A stretch of 64,000 bases of DNA, from contig NC_092407.1 of NCBI RefSeq assembly GCF_009017415.1, positions 2,046,001-2,110,000 of the forward strand, read 5' to 3'. The translations under genes and the position numbers were made by a program. Below are positions 33,288 to 45,142 of this stretch, in pieces (the stretch's first letter is position 1; every line of letters begins with the position of its first letter). Source of the stretch: Aspergillus flavus. Lineage: Eukaryota > Ascomycota > Eurotiomycetes > Eurotiales > Aspergillaceae. Below the pieces are notes generated by a model. That model was not told the DNA's origin. It ran no database searches and worked only from the letters and a program-made list of their open reading frames with translations.

Positions 33288-35669
33288 TCATAATAGATAG
33301 CGATCATTGCCCACAGCTTTGCCATGGCCGAAAGCTGGATTAAACCTTGACATCCGTACACTAGCCAGTTGTTCTGTGGAGCCCCACTGTTTGTTGGGGT
33401 CGAAGCTATTGGGACTGGTGGTGGTGGTCAGACTATCGGTGTACCGTGCTGACGACATTGCTGGATGCTGTGAGTGCTCAGCCTGTGTCGAAACGACCGA
33501 AGGCCCTTCGAAAAGCCAGGACGGATTTGCGAGTGACATTATCTCTTGATCGAAAATTGTCCATGAATGATCCAAGTTGGGTGGTGGGAAAGACAATTCA
33601 TGGCTCATATCAGGGGGAGTGTGCATGCTCTGCATGCTGGACTGTATTCGGTCTGCAAGTACTCTATGAATGCTAGGTACCGAGGGATCACTTCGTTCTA
33701 GGCTGCTGATGTGTGTTTGAATAAGACTCAGATCTAGAAAAAAATGAGTATGTTAAGAGATCCTGCTTAGAAGAACAGGGGTTGCAGACCATCTTGGCGT
33801 ATCATACCATCCTCCACACCTCGCAAGAGGAGCATCGCCGCCCACGTTATCATCTGTATCCCTTAGTCTTCATTCGTGGCCTAATATCGCGCGGTAGTAC
33901 GTACTATGAGGTCCCAGTTAGACCATATACTGGCATCGTCTTGGCGAAGTCGAAGCACGGTCCGTGCTGATACTAACAATTCATGCCTCTCTGATGGAGT
34001 AATGTTCGTGGAGCTCATGTCAAAACCACGAGCTGGGTGATAGATCGACAGTACGTATAGTTTATGAAGGTGGTATTGTAGAAGAATGAGTATTCCTTGA
34101 CGGTCTGATGGAGAGGGTTCTTCAGAAACAACGTTAGCACACTTTTACAGGAGGCCGAGTTAATCTGTGCCTACGAGATGTCCCATTGTATCGGACAAGC
34201 CAGTCATCTAGCCTCCTTGCCCAGAGTCGGATAACCCTAGAGTCTTCATCCGTGAAGGGTGTACGAACTTGACTTATGGTGTCGATTCCAGTCGAACTAA
34301 CGAAGGACCATATAGTAGGTAGACCCCGTCCTACGAAATGACTGAGTCCCTGGTGCATAATCTGTGTTAGACCTCGGTATGCATCCCCCTCCTGACTGTT
34401 CAATTGTTGGAGAGATGGAGTTGGTGGCTGCCGAGGTAGGAGAGGATGACACATATGCATGGAGGCATGTTCAATATCAATCACCTAAGGCAATTAACAC
34501 GGCCCCTTAAGCGCCACAGGTGATATCACTTTACCTGAATTCCAGACAGTAGACCACACCAGTCTTGTGTCAAATCATTGAAGTCCGTTGGGCAACTGTC
34601 CAGCAAGAGTCGGTAGGCAATTGCTATCCACTTATCAGTGGTCTCAATGTAGGCCTCAGACACTAAACTAGCCATTATAAGGCCCAGGATGTTTTGAAAC
34701 GTCTTGTCTTCGTTTCTGCAGCTTAGATAGTTCCGATCTGCAGGATTTGATCTAAATCCAGTGAGGGCATTTGGTAAAGGAATAGGGATAACCAGTTCGG
34801 TGATTGCATCACAGGTGGCTACAAAATACTCGCCTGCCAATGATGCAAGTTCCTTGGTTGGGTTATGGAGTGCAGATATGTAGAGCACGGAGGCAAGCAA
34901 CAGGGGCGAAGGGGAGGAGAAGGCTCTCTGGTCCTTTAAAAAGTGCAGTAGTGGTAGATTGTTAAGAAATCTATGCTTCAATAAGCTTCCGCCATTCGGA
35001 AGAATGAGGATGATGAAGAAGCAACATACGTTTCCCATAGACCTTTGACTGTGGAGTAAGACCAAAGACTATTATTATCTTGTGGTGGCCGAGTAATAAG
35101 TCTTAGATGCCTGACAGCTTTCGAGAGTTCGGAATTTGGTATGCTGGCCTCTTCATCTTGATCCGAATCAACACCAACCGTCCCTACAGCATATCTTCCT
35201 TTGTGGATCCCGAGAATTGCCTCAATTCGGTCCAGCCGGTTGAGAATGGACCCTGCAGTTGGATCAGATTGTTCCAAGTGAGATAAGACAGTTGTGCATT
35301 GTCCACCCTCCGATAATGACACAATCTCATGGGCAGCCGCAGCCTGTAAACAGTAAGCATAATACAACTCCAACCATCACTCTCGGGATTAGCGCCAACA
35401 TTAGATCTAGGCTTGAACACACAAGGGGCATTTGCATGACGACATCGACGACATGGAGGAGTCCCATCGACCTCACATTTCATCTTGAAGCCTGTCAGTA
35501 CGTTGTTCGCACCGCAAAGGTATTTCTAGCGCCTAACCTTCAACCTGCGACAATTGACTATACACCGTCAGGATCTTGGCAAAGTGTTGCTTACATGCAA
35601 CATAAGACTCCACCTACCGCATGCTTTGGTAGGCTTGGGACCCAGCACAATGGCATCGCTTTTCTTCAT
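33288..35669 (-). CDS. Zn2Cys6 transcription factor, nine exons
   Basis: Nuclear regulator of 640 residues. Exons: 35669-35618, 35557-35538, 35483-35400, 35343-35030, 34970-34535, 34484-34175, 34119-33905, 33853-33808, 33733-33288. The first three assemble the binuclear zinc cluster with Cys17, 20, 27, 35, 38 and 45 (spacing 2-6-7-2-6), including a 20-base exon coding most of CRRLK. A dimerisation-like segment RLDRIEAILGI follows. The middle is the helical fungal regulator domain (HFLKDQRAFSSPSPLLLASV, YHPARGF). The C-terminal 150 residues are Ser/Thr/Pro/Asn-rich and probably activating. The layout resembles War1-like regulators, but I do not assign orthology. Joins 3-4 and 6-7 are the least certain; both were chosen for phase and branch site. 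Confidence 0.85.
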
Positions 35670-36614
35670 GATGATGGGCACGGTGACATGGCATGATATT
35701 GCATCCTTCTCTAAAATATGGTCCAGTGCATAGAGGTCACTGAATCATGATCTGGGATGGAAGTGTAAAGTCTGAGATAACCAAATTGGACGAAGATAAA
35801 GAAGGAAACGAACTGTAGACCACGAGATCTACATGACCACGTGAGAGGCACCACAACAATAAATGGAGTTGTCACTCGTCAGTTCTTTGAATTTTGTTTT
35901 TGATAAGTGAACAATTAAATTATCGCCGTGGTCTTACGCTCACTCACGGGAAGTATCACGTTCCTATGTAGTACAAGAAAGGCCGTCCGTCTTTTCTGTT
36001 ACCTCGGCCATCCACGGAACAGAGAAGATTGTTCCTTCCTCCTGGGAGATTTGTTACAACCACAACTACAACTTTGATACGGCTTCCAATGTCACAGCAC
36101 GGAAATAGGTAACACACACCTCACTTTCAATGGAGATACCAACAGATGCCATTTGTCCATAAGGTGTGTAATACTCTGCCTGGTATGTTCTCACGTTTTT
36201 AGTCCGCCCTGCGTAGGCTGACAGAGATTTCAGGGAGGGTCTGAAAAACGGAGATCAGAAGTGTACCGTTAGGAAGTTCACATTCTGGTTGATCTTGCGC
36301 TTGATTTTTGCCTTTTCCTGCCCATCAATGGGAAGAAAAAAACAGCCATCTACCGATCATGGAGATGAAGATCGGTAATGGAGAGGGTGTTTCTGCTCTG
36401 AAGACGCGCGTTCATGGTGCATTGTTTGTGCATGGTAGTACATAAGCACTGACCAAAAAGGGGGAGAAAAAAAGCGAGTGGGGAAATGAGGTATAATACA
36501 AGGCAAAAGTCTATATACACACATAAACACAAAGGTCATATAAAAATACAGGGATATATGATACATGTGCTCATCCAAATATTAAAATCATGAACTGTTG
36601 ATACTTCCCAGCGT
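35670..36614. other. intergenic: regulator promoter and cym1 3' end
   Basis: About 945 bases. The part next to 35670 should be the promoter of the Zn2Cys6 gene. The right part is AT-rich with short antisense frames at 36350-36578 that overlap each other and are not genes. Confidence 0.5.
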
Positions 36615-39600
36615 TTAGGCGGTAGTAGAGGCGTCCTCGGGATATGCTTCAGCTTCACCAGCGTTCATGGAAAGCTTCCGCACATCCCAATCCTCTGCCC
36701 AGTCCTTCTTCTCGCCCAACAAGCACACAGATTGCCGAGGGCCGTCCACCAAAAAAGTCTGTGCAACCTCGTTAACATCCCTCGCAGTGACGTCGAGGAG
36801 CTGCTCTCTCCAGCGCTGATCCATTTCATGCGTGACGCCACTCATAAAATATCTGGATCCCTCCTCATCAACACTCACTGGGGCGTCGAGGCCTTGGAAA
36901 ATACCCAGTTTGGCCTCATTCAATTCCCGCTCAGACCAGGAACGGTCACGGGCGAAGATGCCGCTGTTCTGGAACACCTTCAAAGTATTGAGGGGGTTCG
37001 GGTCCCGGTAGCTGGTCAAGGCAAAAATACCCTTGACTGGACCGTTGCTGGCTGCTGCACCATACGCACCTCCCTTCTCCCGAATCTCTGGATGAAGATA
37101 GTTATGTGTAAGGAGTTGAGAGAGCACGCTAAGTGGTGCGCTAGATTTGTGGACGAACGGGACTGTTTGCATAGCCAGCCCCGAGTAATAAACCTTGTAA
37201 GGCATATCATAAAATGCTTTGCTAGAAACTTGCTGCATTGACCTGGCATCCACAGATGTAGGTGAGCGGATCTGTGGCAAACCAGCCAGCCATTTCTGAA
37301 GAACGACTTCGTTCTGATGTGCGCTGCTCGGTTCACACACCATGCGAACACGGAGACTAGATGATTTGGAAATGGCGAAAGATTGGATTAAACGAAGTTT
37401 TTCAATCAATTCTGCCAGCCGTTCGGGTGAAGTCTCAGCATCGCGCAGGAGATTAGCAGTGGCTTGTAGCTGTGCCAGACCGGACTGCTGCTCCTGTACC
37501 CAAAAGCTGTGAGAAAGACCTGCAGCAGCAGCATTGAGTGCAAAACGATGACCTGATGCGGCAACACTATCCAGCGCGCCATTGGTAGTCAATCGCAGTA
37601 ATTCCTGGATCATAGCTGGCGCATAGGGACTAGTAAAGTCCGTCTCCGTGATAAGAGTGGTCAAGATTTCTAACATGTCGGGAATATTCTTATCCAAAGC
37701 GAAACCGGAGAACTGAAGCCCCTCATTAAACTTGCCTAGTTCAGTTGGAGACGAAGTGTGGAATGCGGATGATGAAACCCCACCGGTCTTCAACTTAATC
37801 AGATCTTCCCATTGTTCCATGGTCTTATTCGCAGTGCCCAAACGCATGACGCTGTCGTTGAACAAGGGCATGAGCAGTCGAAGGTCGTCCGGAAGGTCTT
37901 CGAAGGCATTCAATGCTTGGAAATACGTCAGGCCATTGGTTGGGGCCTCACGCCAGACAACATCGACGTCGTCGACCTTTGACTCCCGTACCGGCTTGCG
38001 CTCTTTCTCTCGCGAAATGTCCTCGACACGCAGGGAAGGTAAGCACCCAAGGTCGGCATGTTGTGCCTCTTCTTGTGTCTTGAGCAACTGCAGTTCCTGC
38101 TCCCGGAGACTAGAGATAGCCTTCTCCATTGATCCATGTTGCTCAACAAGTTGACTGAGCTTCTTTTCCTTCCGGACCATTTCCTGCTGGTCTAGTTCTT
38201 GGTGAAACGTAGGCGTACCAACCATGGTAAACGTCAGACAACGATCGTTCATCAAGTACTTCTGCATCAATGACTCAAGATAGCCTCCTTGCTGATATCT
38301 CCTCTTGAATTCGTTGATGACATCATTCCAAGCAAGCTCCTTCATTGGGTCTACACCGTTGAACCATGAGGAAATGGTCTTCTCCATGACACCAATACCG
38401 AAGTTTGCTGTTTTGTGTCTCAGCGCGAGTTCTAACTGGTGGAGGAAGCCTTGAACTTTCTCGTCACTGAACCCAGCAGAAAGACTGTCCTGGTAGACCT
38501 TCTGAATAGCTTCTTTGACTTTTGGAGCATCCTCCTCGCTAACACCAGTGAGGCCGACAGAGAATACAGGCACTCTTCCAGAGGTATCAAGGCCGGTATT
38601 AGGTGTAAATGACGAGCCCAAACCGCTCTCGATCAATGCTCGGTACATCGGAGAGCCATAGCCATCCAGCAGCAAGGAGGACAGGATGCCGGCCGAGAAT
38701 GTTTCAACAACCTCGCTTGTATCTCCAAGATACCAGGAAGTTGAAGTCTTATATTGTTTATCTGCGTCGGCGAATGTATCAATAGGTCCTGGAACAGTTA
38801 CGTTCGAAGGTCCGCGGCTAAGGTCAATGGGGAGCTTGACGGAGGTGTCGGCCTCTCCCTTGCCAAAACCGTCCAATACATCACCAATCTGCTTCAAATG
38901 AGTACTGAGAGGCATATCACCGTAGGTCAAGAATTTGGCGTTACTTGGATGATAGTTTCGCTTAGAGAATTCGACCAGTTGCTTGTGTGTCAAGTCAGTG
39001 ATATACTGGGGATCTCCTCCAGAGTTGTTAAGCGCTGGGAAAATGCTCTCCCGATACTTGATATAGTAAAGGTAGTTTGCATCCGATATCTGGCCCTTCA
39101 TTTCGTTATACACGACGCCTTTGAACAAGACATCTTCCGGTTTCCCGTCCAGCGCGTCACTAGCACGGGGGTCTTCGGGCCCCAGTCGCCATCCTTCCTG
39201 TCTGAAATCTTCCTCCTTAAGCAGTGGGTGAAGTGTAGCATCCAGATAAACTGATAGAAGGTTTTGGAAATCTTGCTGATTCGTTGTCGCGAATGGGTAA
39301 GTAGTATGGTCGGCGGAGGTGAAAGCATTCATAAAATTCGAAAGAGACCGGGGGAGCATCTTGAAGAAGGGATCACGGACAGGATATCTATTGAGATATT
39401 TCATATTAGCACATGATCTGTTTTACAGCAGGGAAAGGCCTGTTCAAGACATCTTTTTTATGACATCTTTTCCAAAAGGCTTGGTCTGAGCTTTAGCCAG
39501 GGAATTCTTACTTTTCGCTACCGCATAGTGTAGTATGTTCCAAAATATGAGGAACGCCCGTCGCATCAGGAGGATTGGTCTTAAATCCCACCCCAAACAC

Positions 39601-39891
39601 ATTATTCTTGTCTTCCCTTGCCACGTGAAGGTAATCCGCATCTGTTTTGTCATGCTTTAACCGGACCGCAGTGAGGTGTAGCTCTGGAACATGTTTCTTC
39701 TCCTGAACAGTGAACCCGTGAAGTTGTTCTCCCACCTTAGGGTAGCTCTCAACGTTGGTTACTGTCGACGCAGCTCTCCGAAGCTGATTCCACCGAAGTG
39801 AAGGATTGTTAGACCTTAGCCAGCGTCCATAAGTAGGTTGCCGCAACACAGGCACTCGGCTTTTGCCTGTCCCCAGAGAAGAACGCAACAT
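36615..39891 (-). CDS. cym1: mitochondrial presequence protease (PreP/Cym1, M16C)
   Basis: Matrix metalloprotease that degrades cleaved targeting peptides. Two exons, 39891-39512 and 39387-36615, give 1050 residues, the usual size for four M16 domains. Exon 1 starts with an Arg-rich presequence and contains the inverted zinc motif HILEH near residue 115, preceded by [16 protein letters not shown]. The distal glutamate helix (VVYNEMKGQ) is in exon 2 with [24 protein letters not shown] Lys/Glu/Gln-rich coiled linker lies in the middle ([17 protein letters not shown]). The intron splits the Lys codon at [12 protein letters not shown] and has a GCTAAT branch site. It is divergent from the taxilin gene. 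Confidence 0.95.
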
Positions 39892-40793
39892 CGCGTTGCA
39901 CAAAATCAAACAAGGCCAGAAAAGCCTAGAGGTACTACTTCTGGGGCTGCGGAGTTTTCTTGAGGTACCCTCTGCCCTTGGTATGGTTCTTCACCCGGCA
40001 AGTAAGTCCGTTGCCGTTTGAAGGGTACCGAAGGCAATGGATCGGAAGAACCACCGGACGGACCGGGAGGAAGCGTAAAACCTCAGGCACGCAACGAAAT
40101 GGTAGTAGACGCTCTTCAAATGCCCCAGGGACTGATTTGAAGGACCGTTCGGTGGTGTGTAATTGGCTCTGGGAATTGGTGAAAAGGAAAACGTGGTAGT
40201 TGGAGAGGTTGGAGAACTGAAATGGATAGATGTTAATCATTGGTTGCCAAGAGAAGTTTTCGAATCGGGGTTAGTGCTGGTCAAGTGCGCAACATCCCCC
40301 CTCTTACCACTCACTGGCATCCATTCGATCCTCTCTTCCCCGGCAAAAGATTCTCGAAAGACCTGCCGCTCCCTCGTCGATCCCCGCAAGACTGCTTGCT
40401 GCACTCTTACAGCATATACTGCTGCTTGCCCTCCGCTCGTGTGTTTTTTCCGAGACTCTGCAGAACTTGGGTTGCGTAGGATCTTGGTGATCCATTACCT
40501 CCGAGTTCTGCGAGTCTGGTAAAAGGCTACCAGGGTTCTCTCCGCTAGTGCTCGGCCTGAACTTAAGCGTCACCCTCTCGAGACCGTCGAGAGCCTTACT
40601 ATCGGGGTAGGACTGGGACGTGCCGACGAACGTTGCGGGTTTCCCCCAAGTGCCACCGATTGGTTACGTCCGCCTCGCTCACCGTCCCGTCTGCGCATTT
40701 TTCAACTTCGTTGGATTGGCCACGCGACCACCGCGGAAGAAGCCGAAAACCGCACAACTTCGTCTCGCCTTATCTACTTGGTAACAGCCGACA
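39892..40793. promoter_or_regulatory. divergent intergenic region, cym1 / taxilin
   Basis: About 900 bases holding both promoters. CT-rich blocks at 40290-40400 face the taxilin gene. Plus-strand frames at 40163-40522 and 40240-40479 overlap in different frames and are not supported. Confidence 0.45.
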
Positions 40794-42383
40794 ATGTCAT
40801 CTGCAGCCATGTCGAAAAAGAACAAAGGGAAGAAAGTGGCCGATCCGAATGAGACTTCCAAACTCCTTGCCGCAAAGATTTCGCAGCTGGAGCAGGATGC
40901 TGCTGGCGAGAAGGACCAAGAAGCGGAAATCGGTGCGTGATCTGCCTCTAGGGCTTGGTTCCGCAAATGAAATATTTGTCGACTCGGGTTTTTTCGGTGT
41001 GGGGGATAGGTACTAACTGACTACAGAGCGTGAAGTTAAGAAAGCTACACGAGACCTGAACCAGCTCCTCAGCAATATCGAATCTCCGATGACCCGTCTT
41101 GAAACCGTACACAAAAAGTACACCGAACTGTTGGCCGATATGAAAAAGCTGGACCGTGACTATTCCAAAAGCAAGAAGCGGGCCGATCAACTACAGAAGG
41201 ATCAAGACAAGGGGAAATCGGAGCTCAATAAGACTGTGACCATGAAGGATAAACTGGAGAAGTTGTGCAGGGAGCTCACGAAAGAAAATAAGAAGGTCAA
41301 GGTTGGTTGCTCTTGCCCGCAATGATTCCGATTCGGAGAATTGATGGCCTTCGCTCCACAGGATGAGAACAAGAAGTTAGAGGATACCGAAAAGAAAGCA
41401 CGACTGATCGTGAACGAGCGTCTTGACTCCCTCCTGTATGACATTCAAGACGTTATGGCTGCCAAGGGCAATCCTCGGAGTGAGAAAGTTGACATTGACC
41501 TGGACGAAGCGTAAGTACTGTTATCCAGCAAGGCAATATCTGTTGCTGAGGGTTTCGTGCTTTAGACTACGTGTCAAGATCAAGACCATTGGCGAGAAAT
41601 TCGAGACGCGGGAAGTGCATTACAAGTCACTCTTGCGCAGCAAGGACGCGGAGATACAGAGCCTCACTGCTAAGTATGAAGAGCAACGCCGTGCTGCCGA
41701 GAACGAGGCCGCTCGCTGCCGGGCTTTAAGTTCACAAGTTTCTACGTTTTCACATACCGAGGCCGAGTTACGCAGCCAGCTCAACATCTACGTGGAGAAG
41801 TTCAAGCAGGTATGGATCGAGATCGATGACCCGATTCGACTCTGGTTTTGATCGACTGGTAATAATAATATCGCAGGTGGAGGATACATTGAACAACAGC
41901 AACGAATTGTTTCTGACTTTTCGCAAAGAAATGGAAGAAATGTCGAAAAAGACCAAACGCTTGGAAAAGGAAAATCTCACCCTCACCCGTAAACACGATC
42001 AGACGAACCGCAATATACTCGAGATGGCCGAGGAACGCACCAGAAACCACGAAGAACTTGAGAAGTGGCGGAAGAAGAGTCATCATCTCGAAGCACTTTG
42101 CCGCCGAATGCAAGCTCAAGGTCGTGGACAAGGTCTGGCGGCCGATCTAGACGGCGATGACGAGGGGACAGAGAGTGAATACGACGAAGACTACGAGGAT
42201 GAGGAAGATGATGAAGGCATCAGTGATGATGAGTACGAAGACAGCACGGACCGGGACATGAACGGAGACCGCAACATACCACCACAGCAGCCCGAGAAGC
42301 CTGTGTTTGGGCCGCCGCCACCACCGAACCTCTTGGAGGCCCGAGCCAACGGGAACAAGGCCGTGCTCAATGGATGTCACTGA
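40794..42383 (+). CDS. taxilin-family coiled-coil protein
   Basis: 437 residues from five exons: 40794-40932, 41027-41301, 41362-41510, 41566-41809 and 41877-42383. After a basic start (SKKNKGKKVAD), nearly the whole protein is a continuous coiled coil with family blocks such as KLEKLCRELTKENKK, RLDSLLYDIQDVM and KTKRLEKENLTL. The C-terminus is very acidic (EDEEDDEGISDDEYED) and ends with a proline run FGPPPPPN. Animal taxilins bind syntaxins and the ribosome-associated NAC complex; the fungal role is less defined. All four introns are 53-94 bases with GT..AG ends. Confidence 0.92.
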
Positions 42384-42870
42384 CGACTGTCCTGTTCTCC
42401 CGCTTTTGTCTGCTTTTTGTCGAGTATGGTTTTCTTGGACCTATTGCCGACCTTGGATGGTCAGGGCTCTCTCTGTCTATGTTGGCAATGTCCCAATCTG
42501 GCTGAGTGCTATTACTAAATTTACATTCGGCAATTGGCCCTGTTAAGCTGGATTGGCATCTAAAGGAAGATGCGCACTGGCAGGCTGTCTTGTGTTGTGC
42601 TGGGCTATCTTCCGTGTCGCATCTCTATGTATGCAAATCTCGGAGCAATAGGGCTTCTTGCATGAGGATTGTTGCTTGCCATTGCTCTCTCATGCTACTA
42701 GTTAGCTTTAGAAAGGCAGTAAAGCATGATCTTTCAAGTTTTGTTCCCTTCGTTCTGTACTTGTATGTACATGTGAAAACATGAATGTCTAAACGTTATC
42801 ATTATGTTACTATGAAATCCATTTCAACGTTGCCCAACAGGGCAGCATCATATCTGAGATACTCTTCCAC
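42384..42870. other. convergent intergenic region
   Basis: Both flanking genes end here; T-rich 3' flanks on each strand. Frame 42506-42784 on the plus strand reads this flank and is not considered a gene. Confidence 0.5.
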
Positions 42871-43917
42871 TCAAAGCTTGCTAGCAGGTCCTGCGCTGAT
42901 ATATGACCCCCCTGTTCTCAGCACCTCCACGGCCTGCTGCACCATTTCCTGTACGATCACGCCGGCGGGTTTAATCTGCTTGATAATACCCGAGACATCA
43001 CCCATCAGGTAAGGAATCTCAATGTCCTCCTTATCGTTGTTGAAATCATGTTCGATAGGGACGATTCCCTTAGCCGTCAGCTGGGCGATCTCCTCCGGTC
43101 GTTTTTCCCAGTTCTTGATATAATCGTTGGGCAGCATCCGCAGCGGCCGACCAGAAACGACCAGGGTCCGCTTCGTCTCTCCATATTGAGCCCCAACGAC
43201 AGCCTCCTTGTGCAACTGACTAGCACTACTCTCCTCCGAGGCAACAAACCGCGTGCCGACCCAGACACCGACAGCGCCCAGCATCAAGGACGCGGCTAAA
43301 CTGCGTCCATCATTGATACCACCAGCAGCCACGACCAGGGCGGGTTGACCCGTCAGTGGGCTCTTGTACTTCTTCGCCACGTCGACGACTGCCGGGACGA
43401 GCACGGAGAAGGGGATGTCGCCTGTATGACCGCCTCCTTCACCACCCTGGGCGCATACGATGTCCACGCCCAGCTTAAGTGCCTTCTCGGCGTGCTTGGG
43501 TGCTCCGACCATGTTCATGATCAAAATGCCGGCGTCGTGTAGTCTCTTGATGACGCGCTCAGGGGGCACACCCACCGCGGAGACGAAGAGCTTGGCGCCG
43601 TGGGAAATGACGACGTCGATGAGCTGGTCCAGCTGACCGTGGGTGTAGTCGTGGTTTGTAGCACGAGCTCCTCCGCCAACTTGAGGTAGGGCCAGATCAA
43701 CGCCGAAGGGGAGAGAAGGGTCCCGTAGGGAGGCCTTGAGTTCCGTCAACATCTCTGAGAGTTGCTCGGGCGTGTAACCCAGACCACCGACTGTTCCCAA
43801 ACCGCCAGCGTTGGAAACAGCGGCCGCGAGAGGAGCCCCAGAGGCACGCGCCATTCCTGCCAGCAGGACAGGGTGCTGGATCTTGAGCAGCGAGCAGAGG
43901 GGGGTTTGAAGAGACAT
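42871..43917 (-). CDS. nitronate monooxygenase-like FMN oxidoreductase
   Basis: Intronless, 348 residues, a TIM-barrel flavoprotein of the 2-nitropropane dioxygenase/enoyl-reductase II family. The N-terminus IQHPVLLAGMARASGAPLAAAVSNAGG is the classic first strands. AQGGEGGGHTGD contains the catalytic histidine loop, and VVAAGGINDGRSLAASLMLGAVGVWVGTRF is the FMN phosphate site. Members oxidise alkyl nitronates such as propionate-3-nitronate or act in fatty acid metabolism; the substrate is not known. The ATG at 43917 (MSLQTPL) was chosen over the upstream open frame because it begins the conserved domain. It is cytosolic by appearance. Confidence 0.9.
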   Translation of the reverse strand: MSLQTPLCSLLKIQHPVLLAGMARASGAPLAAAVSNAGGLGTVGGLGYTPEQLSEMLTELKASLRDPSLPFGVDLALPQVGGGARATNHDYTHGQLDQLIDVVISHGAKLFVSAVGVPPERVIKRLHDAGILIMNMVGAPKHAEKALKLGVDIVCAQGGEGGGHTGDIPFSVLVPAVVDVAKKYKSPLTGQPALVVAAGGINDGRSLAASLMLGAVGVWVGTRFVASEESSASQLHKEAVVGAQYGETKRTLVVSGRPLRMLPNDYIKNWEKRPEEIAQLTAKGIVPIEHDFNNDKEDIEIPYLMGDVSGIIKQIKPAGVIVQEMVQQAVEVLRTGGSYISAGPASKL

Positions 43918-44709
43918 ATTCGTAGTTTGAGTAGATGAATAATCTTGTCCAGGGAGTAGAGTATAATAAAGTATGAGGTACAATTGGACTAAAACAAAGT
44001 TCTTGAGATGCTATATTCGTCAGTCAGTTATAGGGGTTTATGAATAACTGTCCGAAGTCACTGTTCGCATGTCTTACCGTCCGGTACTCTTGAGCCGCGG
44101 CTGTTAGAAGTCTGGCAGATGGTTATTGAGCCAGCAATGGCCAATGGGGTTTTTTAGGGGCATTGTTTAGGAGAGATATGAAATTTGAACAGCTTGGGGT
44201 CTGCTGCATGAATGCGGGGAAGCGGAGCCCTTAAAGCTGATGATCGCCGCCCGAACCGAGGCTTCGGCTTTCTCTTTTGCTACATCTGAACCTACTGCAC
44301 TCTAGTTATGCTCATTACACGCGGCTGTATAAGATTTCATAAACTTTCTTTTCCATACAGTCAGAGCTATGATATCTTTCCACGAGCTCTATACATTTCT
44401 CATAAGGACAACCGACTTCCACAATTGCCGGTGCCATTTCCAAGCTTGGCTCCAGGATTGAAAAGCCACTGAAGAACAGAGTGTTCGCTAGTAGGTCAGA
44501 GACAGAAGCAAGGGTCCTAATGTTTAAGGCCAATAGACGGAAGACAAGATAGGAGATAAGCTACCGGCTAGAGCGAGACCTCCCTTAGAGTTGCAAGACG
44601 GTTAGGACAACTGAAAGGAATAGGCTGGCTGGGGTTAAACCAACATCGCGACCAGCTGTTGCCGCCTGTGTTCTCTCCATCATTGCCTGTGTCTTTGTTG
44701 CGGTTCCAG
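43918..44709. other. intergenic region
   Basis: About 790 bases. It carries the nitronate monooxygenase promoter on the left. A 72-codon minus frame at 44315-44533 starts from a TTG rather than an ATG and joins to nothing convincing, so it is not called. Confidence 0.45.
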
Positions 44710-45142
44710 TCAAGATGGCAAAGTTGTCTCGCGGGTTACTTCAGATCTTGAAATTAGTGACTGCATAATGACATAAAGCTACGCACAGGGCAACTTACGC
44801 TGTCACTGCTGGTGCGCCGTTAAGTTCAGCTGGCTCTTGTTTCGGCTCGCGCGATAGACCTTGAGTGTTCGCTGTGCTTGTCACTGATGCTGTCGTATCC
44901 ACTGCTGGCCTGGTCTCCGTCGGCTGAGCATTATTGACAACAGGTCCCGGTGGCGGCTGATAGTAGCCTACTGCTCCTTCAGGGGCAGTTGCGAGTGACC
45001 CTGGTAGACTTCGCTGAAACAAATGGTATGGCAAGTTGCTCACTAAAGCATTCAACTGGAATGATGCGACAAGGACATATGGTAACAGGTTGAGCACCAT
45101 GAAGCTGCCTATAAGGCTGCTGAGTGTACGTGACACCTTCAT
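44710..45142 (-). CDS. small possibly secreted or membrane-anchored protein, 126 residues
   Basis: Two exons, 45142-44799 and 44746-44710. The intron has a perfect GTAAGT donor, a CACTAAT branch site and a CAAG acceptor, 52 bases, and joins in frame, which argues for a real gene. The product starts MKVSRTLSSLIGSFMVLNLL, a basic-then-hydrophobic start that fits a signal peptide or signal anchor. The rest is Pro/Ala/Thr-rich (YYQPPPGPVV, TASVTSTANT) with few ordered features and no cysteines. No family recognised. The gene lies in a sparse region and may be lineage-specific. Confidence 0.45.

Noticed and set aside
35259..35696. 145-codon plus-strand frame opposite the Zn2Cys6 regulator
   Set aside because: Antisense to exons 1-4 of the regulator, whose zinc cluster is clear.
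44315..44533. 72-codon minus-strand frame
   Set aside because: Starts from TTG with no in-frame ATG before the conserved-looking part and no exon to join.
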